From positions 1 through 64,000 of the forward strand of contig CAYRKW010000010.1 of NCBI GenBank assembly GCA_964425135.1: 64,000 nucleotides of DNA, written 5' to 3'. Under the pieces are notes generated by a model. The model saw only the letters and a program-made list of their open reading frames with translations, searched no databases and was not told where the DNA came from. The DNA is from CAYLLD01 sp964425135 (GTDB lineage Bacteria > Pseudomonadota > Alphaproteobacteria > Rhodobacterales > Rhodobacteraceae). This document shows, piece after piece, positions 41,161-49,722 of the stretch (positions within the stretch are counted from its first letter, which is position 1; the number at the start of each line of letters is the position of its first letter). The translations under genes and the position numbers were made by a program.

Positions 41161-42585
41161 ATGTCCGACATTGCAAGCGATCTTGTACCGGGAAGCGTCC
41201 GAGGCAATTGGATCCGCTTGCGCACGCTCATATTGCTGCGCTGGCTAGCCATATTCGGACAAATCGCGTCGGTCTTGTTCGCAGTCTTCTGGCTTGAAAT
41301 CGACCTGCCGCTTCCATGGGTTGTGGCTGCAATATTGGCATCCTTTGCGTTCAACGTCATCGCAAGCATGACCAACCCGCGGTCTACACGGGTGCGAGAG
41401 AGAACAGCGGCGGTCGCTCTTTTGTTTGACGTCACGCAGCTCAATGTCTTGCTGTTTCTAACAGGTGGGCTCAGCAATCCTTTCTGTTTTCTGATCCTCG
41501 CGCCGATTACGATCTCTGCAACGGCGTTGTCGTTGCCGATCACTATCATGCTCGTACTGATCACACTCACCATGGTCTCTGCGCTGGGATTTTATAACCT
41601 CCCCTTGACCCTCACGACCGGCGAAATACTCGCGCCTCCCGCGATTTTCATCTTCGGCACATGGGTGTCGCTTGTGGTGGGCTGTGTGTTCGTGGCCGCC
41701 TATGCGCGGCGGGTGACGGTCGAGATTTACTCGATGTCCCAAGGTCTCGCGGCTACACAACTTGCTTTGTCCCGCGAGCAAAAGCTGACCGATTTGGGCG
41801 GTGTCGTCGCCGCCGCGGCCCATGAATTGGGCACGCCTCTTGCGACAATCAAGCTGGTAAGTTCCGAGTTGGAAGAAGAGCTGTCCGGCGATCCAGAACT
41901 TGTAGAGGACGTCCGCCTTATCAATGCGCAAGCCGAGCGTTGCCGCGATATTTTGCACAATATGGGGCGTGCCGGGCGCGATGATCTGCTGCTCAGATTT
42001 GCTCCGGTTCTGGCTGTCATTGAGGAGGCAGCCGAGCCGCATATGGATCGCGGCAAAGCCGTGTCAATGAGCATCAATGGGCAAAGCGTTCATGCCGTAA
42101 CTCAGCGCCAGCCTCAAGTGCAGCGAAAGCCGGAGATTATCCATGGTCTGCGCAATCTGGTTCAAAATGCTGTGGATTTTGCGACCAAAGAGGTTTGGAT
42201 CGACGTCAGTTGGGATGATGAAAACCTGACAATCTTGCTGGGCGATGACGGCATTGGGTTTCCCGCAGAACTGATGGACCGCATCGGAGAGCCCTTCGTC
42301 AAGGAACGCAGCACCTTGGGCGTCGAGCGCATGCAGCGTCCGGGATACGAAGGTATGGGACTGGGGCTGTTCATCGCAAAAACGCTTTTGGAGCGCTCAG
42401 GCGCGACAATCACATTTCTTAATGCCGAGCACCCGGGCACGGAACGCTCGATGCCGGTTTTTGGCGACGGTAGCACGCAGCCGACAGGTGCGATTGTGAT
42501 TTTGCGCTGGCGTCGCAGCGATCTGGAGATATCCGAGGAAGAGACGCGGCGGGCGTTGGGGCCGAATGCGCTCAACATACCCTGA
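41161..42585 (+). CDS. regB: Redox sensor histidine kinase RegB/PrrB/ActS
   Basis: 474 residues. Six membrane helices (about 20-185) include the ubiquinone-linked GGLSNPF heptapeptide at 102-108. The H-box AAAHELGTPLATIKL has H221, and the redox-active cysteine is C261 in QAERCRDIL, both four residues before the R. capsulatus numbering. HATPase motifs (N-box RNLVQNAVDFA, GDDGIGFP, GMGLGLFIAK) follow. It should phosphorylate RegA when the quinone pool is reduced. ATG 41161 fits the family N-terminus. Confidence 0.97.
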   Translation: MSDIASDLVPGSVRGNWIRLRTLILLRWLAIFGQIASVLFAVFWLEIDLPLPWVVAAILASFAFNVIASMTNPRSTRVRERTAAVALLFDVTQLNVLLFLTGGLSNPFCFLILAPITISATALSLPITIMLVLITLTMVSALGFYNLPLTLTTGEILAPPAIFIFGTWVSLVVGCVFVAAYARRVTVEIYSMSQGLAATQLALSREQKLTDLGGVVAAAAHELGTPLATIKLVSSELEEELSGDPELVEDVRLINAQAERCRDILHNMGRAGRDDLLLRFAPVLAVIEEAAEPHMDRGKAVSMSINGQSVHAVTQRQPQVQRKPEIIHGLRNLVQNAVDFATKEVWIDVSWDDENLTILLGDDGIGFPAELMDRIGEPFVKERSTLGVERMQRPGYEGMGLGLFIAKTLLERSGATITFLNAEHPGTERSMPVFGDGSTQPTGAIVILRWRRSDLEISEEETRRALGPNALNIP

Positions 42586-42590
42586 CGAAA

Positions 42591-42605
42591 TTAACCCATT
42601 GTTAA
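42591..42605 (+). promoter_or_regulatory. CtrA-type binding site (TTAA-N7-TTAA)
   Basis: TTAACCCATTGTTAA is a perfect full CtrA box, with the preferred TTAACC half-site. It lies 42 bp before the ATG of the PAS gene and 5 bp after the regB stop. Spacing to the start is suitable for activation of a promoter with a -10 region near 42620-42630. Confidence 0.6.
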
Positions 42606-42646
42606 CCAGATAGCGTCTATTCACACGGGTTGCGCTTTTTACAACC

Positions 42647-44587
42647 ATGGTGAGCATGGACAATCTAGGCCTGCAAATATCTATGCCTTCGGCCATTGTC
42701 GCATTCCTCGCAAGCCTGCTTGGGGGGCTGATCGCGGTGTTTCTGCTGCAAAGGTTGCTGATTGAGCGGCAAGCGCCGCAAAAATCGGAACCGCGCCATC
42801 TCGATAGTATTGGAGAGCGGTATCTTTTCGCAGGACGCAAACTTCGGTTCGCAACGCTGAGTGCGCGCGCACAATTTGAAGTCGCGACTGACGATGATCT
42901 GGCGTTTAAACAGCTTGTCGCGCGTTTCGGACAGGATGGTGACAAGATCACGGGGCCTTTGGCAGCACTGCTCGATTCTGGAATAGCGTTTGATGGCGTG
43001 TTTTCGCCATGCGAGGATCAGAAGCTCTTCGTAACAGGTGCCGTCCAGGGTGGTTTGGCGTCGATCACGGTGACCGACATCAGTCATGTGACTGAGCTTG
43101 CAAAGCCTGTGGACAACGCAGATTCTGAGGCACGGATCGCAGCCGATTTGCTGGAGCATATGCCAGATCCTGCATGGCAATGCGGCCCGGATTTCAAGCT
43201 CGAATGGACCAATGCCGCTTATCGGCGCACATTTGGAGACGATGATATCCTCGCCAATCCGATTGTGCTGGGCCTTGAGGCGCAGCAATCGGGCGGCGCG
43301 ATTGAGGTGACGGCAAATATTCGTGGTGACGATACCCACAGCAGCGCCTGTTATGCGATTGAGGAAGTCGAAATTGGCCTTCAAACGATCGGCTTTGCCA
43401 AAGATATCTCGGGACAGAAGAAGTCAGAAGCCAGCCTTGCCCGTTTCGTTGCTACCCTCACCGAAACCTTCGCACATCTGCCCACGGCGCTCGCAATATT
43501 TGGGGCGGATAACCGGCTCAATCTCTTTAACCCATCGCTCTGCTCTCTCACGCGCCTTGATCCTGCATGGCTCGCCGCGCAGCCGACATTGCGTGAGTTT
43601 TTTGATGCGTTGCGTGCGGCGCGGTTGATGCCGGAGCAACGCACGGCGGAGGATTGGCGCATCACGCTCGATGGTATTGAAGCGGAGGCACGGCGCGATA
43701 GTTGGTGCGAGGAATGGGCGCAGCCTGACGGGCAAACAATCCGCGCCCGCGGTCGCCCGCATCCAAACAGCGCTGTTGCGTTCCTATTCGAAGACATCAC
43801 CATCCGTGCCACACTGGAGCGGGAGTACAAGCGAGAGATAGAGCGCTCGCAAGCGACGCTTGATCGTTTAGGTGAGGCCGTTGCTGTGTTCAACCCGGCC
43901 GGCGATCTTGAGATGGCCAATCAGGCCTTTCGGAAACTCTGGCCGGTTTTTGAGCCAAACGGATCGGATGTTACAACCATCCAGAGCTTCACCTCCGATT
44001 GTGCCGCTATGAGCGAGGCGTCCGATGTTTGGAGCAATCTGCGCAGTTTTGTCACCAGCCGCGCTGACCGCGCTGTGTGGAACGCAAATGTCATCCGAAA
44101 CGATGGACGGCATCTGATGGGACGGTTTGCACCGCTTCCTGATGGGACGACATTGATCCTGTTCACGCCGTTGGCGGATACGCAGATGGTCGAAGACATG
44201 ACCCAGCTTCTCGAAGATGCTGGAGCGATACGTGCCCAGAGGTTGTTGAACGTGCAAAATGACAGAAGCGACGAAGAGCAGTCCTTTGATCTTGACGCTT
44301 TGCCATCCCTGGTACGCCGGATTGCGGCGATGATGTCGATCAGCCCGGATGCGCATAAATCAAGTGGTCGAATTTTTGTCGAAACGCATGATGCGGCGTA
44401 TTCTGTGACGATGGAACTGGTGGCCGATGCGCCGCGCGAGTTGAACGCGTTGCTGCTTCAATCCTTGACCGCACGGGTTCTGCAACGGGTTACGCAAAGC
44501 GCGGGCGGGTCTATGACACTGATGGTCAAAGCCGAATCCGTTCACCTGAGTTGCCAGGTTCCCAGACAAATGGCCAAAGCCAGCTAG
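42647..44587 (+). CDS. PAS-domain membrane sensor lacking a kinase core
   Basis: 646 residues. One N-terminal membrane helix (about 14-34) is followed by at least three PAS-like units (about 130-260, 275-390 and 405-520; note LPTALAIFGADNRLNLFNPSL and LGEAVAVFNPAGDLEMANQAF). A helical C-terminus (about 540-640) has remnants of a dimerisation region. I find no H-box His followed by an N/G-box ATPase, so it cannot autophosphorylate in the usual way. It opens the operon with tsaE-amgK-murU-addB-addA and has a CtrA box upstream. It may be a signalling scaffold; the function is unknown. Confidence 0.85.
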   Translation: MVSMDNLGLQISMPSAIVAFLASLLGGLIAVFLLQRLLIERQAPQKSEPRHLDSIGERYLFAGRKLRFATLSARAQFEVATDDDLAFKQLVARFGQDGDKITGPLAALLDSGIAFDGVFSPCEDQKLFVTGAVQGGLASITVTDISHVTELAKPVDNADSEARIAADLLEHMPDPAWQCGPDFKLEWTNAAYRRTFGDDDILANPIVLGLEAQQSGGAIEVTANIRGDDTHSSACYAIEEVEIGLQTIGFAKDISGQKKSEASLARFVATLTETFAHLPTALAIFGADNRLNLFNPSLCSLTRLDPAWLAAQPTLREFFDALRAARLMPEQRTAEDWRITLDGIEAEARRDSWCEEWAQPDGQTIRARGRPHPNSAVAFLFEDITIRATLEREYKREIERSQATLDRLGEAVAVFNPAGDLEMANQAFRKLWPVFEPNGSDVTTIQSFTSDCAAMSEASDVWSNLRSFVTSRADRAVWNANVIRNDGRHLMGRFAPLPDGTTLILFTPLADTQMVEDMTQLLEDAGAIRAQRLLNVQNDRSDEEQSFDLDALPSLVRRIAAMMSISPDAHKSSGRIFVETHDAAYSVTMELVADAPRELNALLLQSLTARVLQRVTQSAGGSMTLMVKAESVHLSCQVPRQMAKAS

Positions 44588-44650
44588 TCGCACGGACTTG
44601 ACACCGCAACGCGCATGCCGTGAAACCAAAAAGAAATCACGGCAGCGGAT

Positions 44651-45130
44651 ATGAGCGCGACGGGAACATCAATCAGGCTAACAAACGAGGGCGACACCCG
44701 AGCGTTGTCCGCCTATTTTGCTGCTCATCTCCAACCAGGCGACACGATATTGCTGGCCGGACCGGTGGGCGCGGGCAAAAGTTTGCTGTGTCGATCTGCG
44801 ATCCAAACACTGATGTCCGAAGGCGGTGCGATCGAGGATGTGCCCTCTCCGACATTCTCGCTGATCCAGATCTATGATGTGGCGCGCGGCGAGGTTTGGC
44901 ATGCTGATCTTTACCGGCTGTCGCATCCGGACGAACTTGAAGAGCTTGGTATTGCGGATGCGTTGGAGCGTCAGATCGTATTTGTGGAATGGGCCGAAAG
45001 GCTTGGGTCGCTCAAACCCGTACGGCATATCGCCATAACACTCGATATTGATGAAGCAGACCCCGACGCGCGCCGCGCTGAAATCACGTTCAATGGCCCA
45101 GATTGGGATTGGCCACAGGTGCGTTTGTGA
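44651..45130 (+). CDS. tsaE: tRNA threonylcarbamoyladenosine biosynthesis ATPase
   Basis: 159-residue P-loop ATPase that works with TsaD and TsaB to make t6A37. Walker A is GPVGAGKSLLCR, and the family motif PSPTFSLIQIYDV and WHADLYRL region follow, then EWAERLGSL. It is 63 bp after the PAS gene, and its stop overlaps the start of amgK (GTGA). Linkage of tsaE with peptidoglycan-recycling genes is common in alphaproteobacteria. Confidence 0.96.
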   Translation: MSATGTSIRLTNEGDTRALSAYFAAHLQPGDTILLAGPVGAGKSLLCRSAIQTLMSEGGAIEDVPSPTFSLIQIYDVARGEVWHADLYRLSHPDELEELGIADALERQIVFVEWAERLGSLKPVRHIAITLDIDEADPDARRAEITFNGPDWDWPQVRL

Positions 45131-46095
45131 GCGAACGGCAGCGGCACAAGATTGCATTTTTGAAACGCGCGGGCGTTGATCCCAACGACGCAATGCCGCT
45201 TGTTCAGGATGCATCAGCGCGAAAGTACGAGCGTATCCGTGGCGGAGCGCACGTCCTGATGGACCTTAATCCGGCAACCGGTTTCACAATCGACAGCTTC
45301 TTGCGTATGACCGACTGGTTGGCGTCAGCAGGATTGCACGTTCCAAAAATCGCTGACTCCGATCCTGAACGTGGGTTCGTTTTGCTCGAAGATTTCGGGG
45401 ATGATCTGGTGGCGCGCAGGTTAGAGCGTAAGATGTCATCAGAGCGTGAGATTTACGATCTGGCGTTTGATGTGCTCGCAAAGGTTCAAGAGGCGCCGGT
45501 GCCAGACGGATTGCCGCCCTATGATGTGGCATTTACACTCTTTGAAGCGGATCTTCTGCACCAATGGTATTGCGACCTCCCAACGTCGCGAGTGGAGGAC
45601 TATCGCAGCCTCATCGAAGACGCGATGGCACGTTTGCCGACTTATCAGCTCTGCGTTGTTCTACGCGATTTCCATGCCGAGAACCTCTTTTGGTTGCCGG
45701 ATGAAATAGGCATGTGCCGCCTTGGACTGATTGACTATCAGGACGCGCGTGCAGGACACTCGGCCTATGATCTGGCGTCGCTTCTGGGTGATGCGCGTCG
45801 CGATGTCAGCGAAGACGTCAAAGCGCATCTGAACGCGCGCGGGCTGGACGAATGGGGCCCAGAAATGCCCTATGCAACGTCCTTTTGGGGTGCGCAGCGA
45901 AATCTGAAGATCTTGGGTATTTTCATGCGGCTCGCGATACGGGACGGACGCAGAAACTATATTGATCTACTTCCGCGCGTCTGGCGCAATCTGCAATCCG
46001 ATTTGCAGCATGATGGTCTGTCAGCCCTTGCGAAATTTGTGACCGAACATATCCCGCCGCCGCAGAGCAATCCAAAGGTGCAGGCTCTTGGATAA
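45127..46095 (+). CDS. amgK: N-acetylmuramate/N-acetylglucosamine kinase (AmgK type)
   Basis: 322-residue aminoglycoside-phosphotransferase-fold kinase. The catalytic loop is LRDFHAENLFWL and the metal-binding LIDYQDARAGHSAYDLASLL follows; the N-lobe has SARKYERIRGG. In gram-negatives AmgK phosphorylates MurNAc at the anomeric position to feed recycled cell-wall sugar back to UDP-MurNAc through MurU, which is the next gene. The GTG start overlaps the tsaE stop. Confidence 0.9.
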   Translation: MSERQRHKIAFLKRAGVDPNDAMPLVQDASARKYERIRGGAHVLMDLNPATGFTIDSFLRMTDWLASAGLHVPKIADSDPERGFVLLEDFGDDLVARRLERKMSSEREIYDLAFDVLAKVQEAPVPDGLPPYDVAFTLFEADLLHQWYCDLPTSRVEDYRSLIEDAMARLPTYQLCVVLRDFHAENLFWLPDEIGMCRLGLIDYQDARAGHSAYDLASLLGDARRDVSEDVKAHLNARGLDEWGPEMPYATSFWGAQRNLKILGIFMRLAIRDGRRNYIDLLPRVWRNLQSDLQHDGLSALAKFVTEHIPPPQSNPKVQALG

Positions 46096-46789
46096 TCCGT
46101 GCGAAGCGATGGTGTTTGCGGCGGGGCTCGGCACACGTATGGGAGCATTGGTGGAGGACAAACCAAAGCCGATGTTGCCCATCAACAATCGTCCGCTCAT
46201 CGACCGAACGCTTGATATGGTCCAAAATGCCGGATGCACGCGGGCTGTGGTGAACCTGCACTATAAAGCGGGCGTTCTGGAGTCGCATCTGCGCCACCGG
46301 ACAATCCCACAAATCGTTTTCAGCGATGAACGTGCGGAACTTTTGGAAACCGGTGGCGGTTTGCGTGAGGCGGCACGGTTCTTCGAGCAAACGGTGGTGT
46401 TCACTGTTAATTCGGATGTCATCTGGGGTCGAACCAATCCGCTGAGCGAACTTTCTGCGAGCTGGCGCACTGAGATGAGCGCTTTGCTACTGCTGGGGCC
46501 GCGCTCGCGTGTCCGTCCCAAAGCGGCACGCGCCGATTTCACGCTGGACAACTCCGGTCGTATCTCGCGCGCCAAAGGTGCATCAGGCTACACCTATCTC
46601 GGCGCGCAGATCATCGACGCAAAGGCCTGCGACGCTGGCCCTGATGGCCCGTTTTCGCTCAATCTCATTTGGGATGAACTGATTGTGCAGGGCCGCGCCT
46701 TTGGGCTGGTGTATCACGATGAATGGACCGATATTGGCAGCGCGGAAGCCTATGCAGCGGCGCAGGCGAACTTCGGGAATGATGCATGA
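46088..46789 (+). CDS. murU: MurNAc-1-phosphate uridylyltransferase (MurU type)
   Basis: 233-residue nucleotidyltransferase. AMVFAAGLGTRMGALVEDKPKPMLPI is the nucleotide-binding signature, and VNSDVIWG and DIGSAEAYAAA are conserved metal and product sites. With AmgK it forms the recycling shortcut that bypasses the fosfomycin target MurA. The start is TTG 46088, overlapping the amgK stop; a Met 7 codons on is an alternative. It overlaps addB by 4 bp. Confidence 0.92.
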   Translation: MDNPCEAMVFAAGLGTRMGALVEDKPKPMLPINNRPLIDRTLDMVQNAGCTRAVVNLHYKAGVLESHLRHRTIPQIVFSDERAELLETGGGLREAARFFEQTVVFTVNSDVIWGRTNPLSELSASWRTEMSALLLLGPRSRVRPKAARADFTLDNSGRISRAKGASGYTYLGAQIIDAKACDAGPDGPFSLNLIWDELIVQGRAFGLVYHDEWTDIGSAEAYAAAQANFGNDA

Positions 46790-49722
46790 CAAAGCGGTTC
46801 AAGGGTGTTTTTGGTGTCGCGCCCGGCTTTGATTTTGCGACTGCTCTCAAGGACGGGATTGACGCGCGACTGGGCGCAGATGCTGCTCAAACGCTTGCGC
46901 GCGCAACGATAATCACCAACACAAGGCGTGCGGCGCGGCGCTTTGAGGAGGTGTTTGCGCAAGACGGCAATCTCCTTCTTCCACGCATTCAAGTCGTTAC
47001 CGATTTGGTCGAGGCACCGGGCGCGCCCGTTATTGCGCAAGACAATATGTCGATGCTCGCGCGCAATCTGCGGGTCATGCGGCTTGTGCGCAAGCTGTTG
47101 AAAACACGGCCCGATCTAGCGCCTTTGTCTGCCAGCTATGATCTGTCTGAAAGCCTGTGCGAATTGGTGGATGAGTTGCAGGGCGAGGGCGTGCCACTTG
47201 ACGCGCTGGCGTCGCTCACTGCGGATGCGCTTGCCGGGCATTGGCAAACAACTCTGGACTTTCTGAAGATTATTCAGCCGCTGTGGACCGCGGATGGCGC
47301 GCGCGCACCTGTGGGCAGTGAAGCATTTCAAGCGGCGGTCGTAGACGCGATGGCGGCGCAGTGGCGCACCAATCCGCCCAGGGGCCCGGTTATCGTCGCA
47401 GGTTCAACAGGGTCGCGCGGTGGCATGCGCCGATTGATGCAAGCTGTCCTGACGCTTGATGAAGGTTGTGTTGTGCTCCCGGGTTTCGATTTTTATCTGA
47501 ACGAACGCTCGATTGAGGCGCTATCTCAGGATCACGCAAGCGCCAGTGATCATCCACAGGTCGGGTTTGTCAATCTGGCCCGCGCGCTCGAAACCGACAT
47601 CCGAGAGATTACGTCTTGGCACGATGGGGCGCAACAAACGTCAAAACGCAATGAAATCATCTCGCTTGCGCTGCAACCTGCACCGGTCACCGATGAGTGG
47701 TTGGCGGCGCGTGATGAGGTTGCGGCGTCGGCGCAGGACGCTATGCAGCATGTGTCCTTGATGGTGTCGCGTACGCCGCATGAAGAAGTTCAGTCGATTG
47801 CGATTGCGTTGCGTGATGCTGCAGAACAAGGAAGGCGTGCCGTTTTGATCACCGCAGATGGCACCCTGACACGGCGGGTGCGCACGGCACTGTCGCGGTG
47901 GTCGATCATTCCGGACGAGTCCGCCGGTCGCCCGCTTCGTCTTGCGCCACCTGCATTGTTTCTAGACCTTGTTCTTCAGTTTTCCAAAGATGAAGATGTG
48001 CTCAGTTTTTCATCGCTTTTAAAAAGCCCCATTTGTGCAAGTGGCTCTGATCGCGGAGCACATATGGCGCTGGTGCGAAAACTGGATCGCGATTTTTTGC
48101 GTTCTATCGGACCAAAGCTGAATTGGGACCGGTTTTCCGCTTGGTGCGCGCGCGAGGAATGCGCGGATTGGGGGGCATGGTTGCATCGATGTTTTGCAAA
48201 GCGCCCCTTCGAAAACGCATTGCTAGCGGGTCATTTGGGTCGGCATGTGGAGAGTGCCGAAGCGCTCGCTAACGGACCGAAGAAAAATCAGCCATCAGAG
48301 CTTTGGCAGAAGGCTGCCGGGGAAGCCCTGTCGAATTTGGTCGAACGGATTGGCGAGACCTCCGAAGATGCAGGTGAGATCGCATTTGATGATTATGCCA
48401 TGGTTTTACGAAATCTGCTGGGAACCGAGCAGGTGCGCGATGAAGGGTATCTGGCCGGAAAAGGCATTGCGATCTGGGGTACGCTTGAGGCGCGGGTGCA
48501 AAGCGCGGATTTGGTGATCCTAGGCGGGCTCAATGAGGGGAGCTGGCCAAAAAGCCCCGCGCCTGATCCGTGGTTGTCGCGTGAGTTGCGCAGCGAACTT
48601 GGCCTTGCCTCGCGCGATCATTTCATCGCGCTTTCCGCGCATGACTTTCAGCAAGCGGCGAGCAATGCGGAGGTGATTTTCTCACGGTCAGCGCGAGACG
48701 GATCAGCGCCCACGGTCGCAGCACGCTGGCTGACGCGGTTGGAGAACCTTTTTTTAGGATCCGGCGAGCGGTCAAGTTCGGTATGGGTGCAGATGCAGGC
48801 GCGTGGCGATCACTGGCTCGATCTTACGCGGCGCATTAATCTGCCCGATGCGCGCGTTGCACCGGAGCGTCGCCCTTCGCCTTCGCCGCCACTCAAGCTG
48901 CGTCCCAAAAGTCTTGGCGTGACCGACGTCGAAAAACTCGTACGCGATCCTTACGCAATTTATGCACGCAAGATGCTCAACCTCTCGCCGCTTGAGATTC
49001 TGGGCCGCGCACCTGATCCGCGTGATCGTGGCATCGCGGTGCATAAAGTCATGGAAAAATACATCCGGGAGACGCTGCAAAATGGCGATTTTTCGGATCG
49101 GGCGCATTTCATGCGCGTGGCCCGCGACGTGATGGATGAGCAGGTGCATTGGCCAAGCATTCGGACGCTTTGGCTATCGCGACTTGAACGTGCGCTTGAT
49201 GCTTTTTTGACGAATGAAGTCGCCCGTCGCGCAATAGGTACACCGCGCGAAGACTGGCTGGAGATCAAAGGGCACATCGAGATTGCGACCTCCGCCGGTC
49301 CGTTCCAGTTGGTCGCAAAAGCGGATCGGATCGATGAGACTGCGGATGGCGGTGCGGCGCTTTACGACTATAAATTCTCTCCGCCGACGCAACGGCAAAG
49401 CGAGATATTTTCCAAACAACTACCTCTCGAAGCGGAAATGATCCGGCGCGGTGGATTTCAGGCGCTGGGCGCACGGGCTTGCGTGCATGCGCAGCACGTC
49501 GTTGTGGGCGCGCCTGACAACAATGATCAAGAAAAGTGGCGACCGTTTACTGAAATTTGGGACGAGTTTATCGATCTACTCGAAAAATTTAACCTTGCAG
49601 ATCAAGGCTACACCGCGCGACTGTTTCCCTTTCGCGAGGACAGCCAAGGCGAGTACGATCACTTGGCCCGCTTTGGCGAGTGGCGTGATCTTGATCCGGC
49701 GGATGCGGAGCAAATCTCATGA
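46786..49722 (+). CDS. addB: Double-strand break repair protein AddB
   Basis: 978-residue subunit of the AddAB helicase-nuclease that resects DNA ends for RecA. The alphaproteobacterial AddB is helicase-like but its Walker A is degenerate; the C-terminal nuclease motif is ALYDYKFSPPTQ near residue 865, with upstream VAKADRID. The WPSIRTLWLSRLERAL region precedes it. GLNEGSWP, a typical mid-protein motif, is present. Overlaps at both ends (ATGA) tie it to murU and addA. Confidence 0.95.
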   Translation: MTKRFKGVFGVAPGFDFATALKDGIDARLGADAAQTLARATIITNTRRAARRFEEVFAQDGNLLLPRIQVVTDLVEAPGAPVIAQDNMSMLARNLRVMRLVRKLLKTRPDLAPLSASYDLSESLCELVDELQGEGVPLDALASLTADALAGHWQTTLDFLKIIQPLWTADGARAPVGSEAFQAAVVDAMAAQWRTNPPRGPVIVAGSTGSRGGMRRLMQAVLTLDEGCVVLPGFDFYLNERSIEALSQDHASASDHPQVGFVNLARALETDIREITSWHDGAQQTSKRNEIISLALQPAPVTDEWLAARDEVAASAQDAMQHVSLMVSRTPHEEVQSIAIALRDAAEQGRRAVLITADGTLTRRVRTALSRWSIIPDESAGRPLRLAPPALFLDLVLQFSKDEDVLSFSSLLKSPICASGSDRGAHMALVRKLDRDFLRSIGPKLNWDRFSAWCAREECADWGAWLHRCFAKRPFENALLAGHLGRHVESAEALANGPKKNQPSELWQKAAGEALSNLVERIGETSEDAGEIAFDDYAMVLRNLLGTEQVRDEGYLAGKGIAIWGTLEARVQSADLVILGGLNEGSWPKSPAPDPWLSRELRSELGLASRDHFIALSAHDFQQAASNAEVIFSRSARDGSAPTVAARWLTRLENLFLGSGERSSSVWVQMQARGDHWLDLTRRINLPDARVAPERRPSPSPPLKLRPKSLGVTDVEKLVRDPYAIYARKMLNLSPLEILGRAPDPRDRGIAVHKVMEKYIRETLQNGDFSDRAHFMRVARDVMDEQVHWPSIRTLWLSRLERALDAFLTNEVARRAIGTPREDWLEIKGHIEIATSAGPFQLVAKADRIDETADGGAALYDYKFSPPTQRQSEIFSKQLPLEAEMIRRGGFQALGARACVHAQHVVVGAPDNNDQEKWRPFTEIWDEFIDLLEKFNLADQGYTARLFPFREDSQGEYDHLARFGEWRDLDPADAEQIS

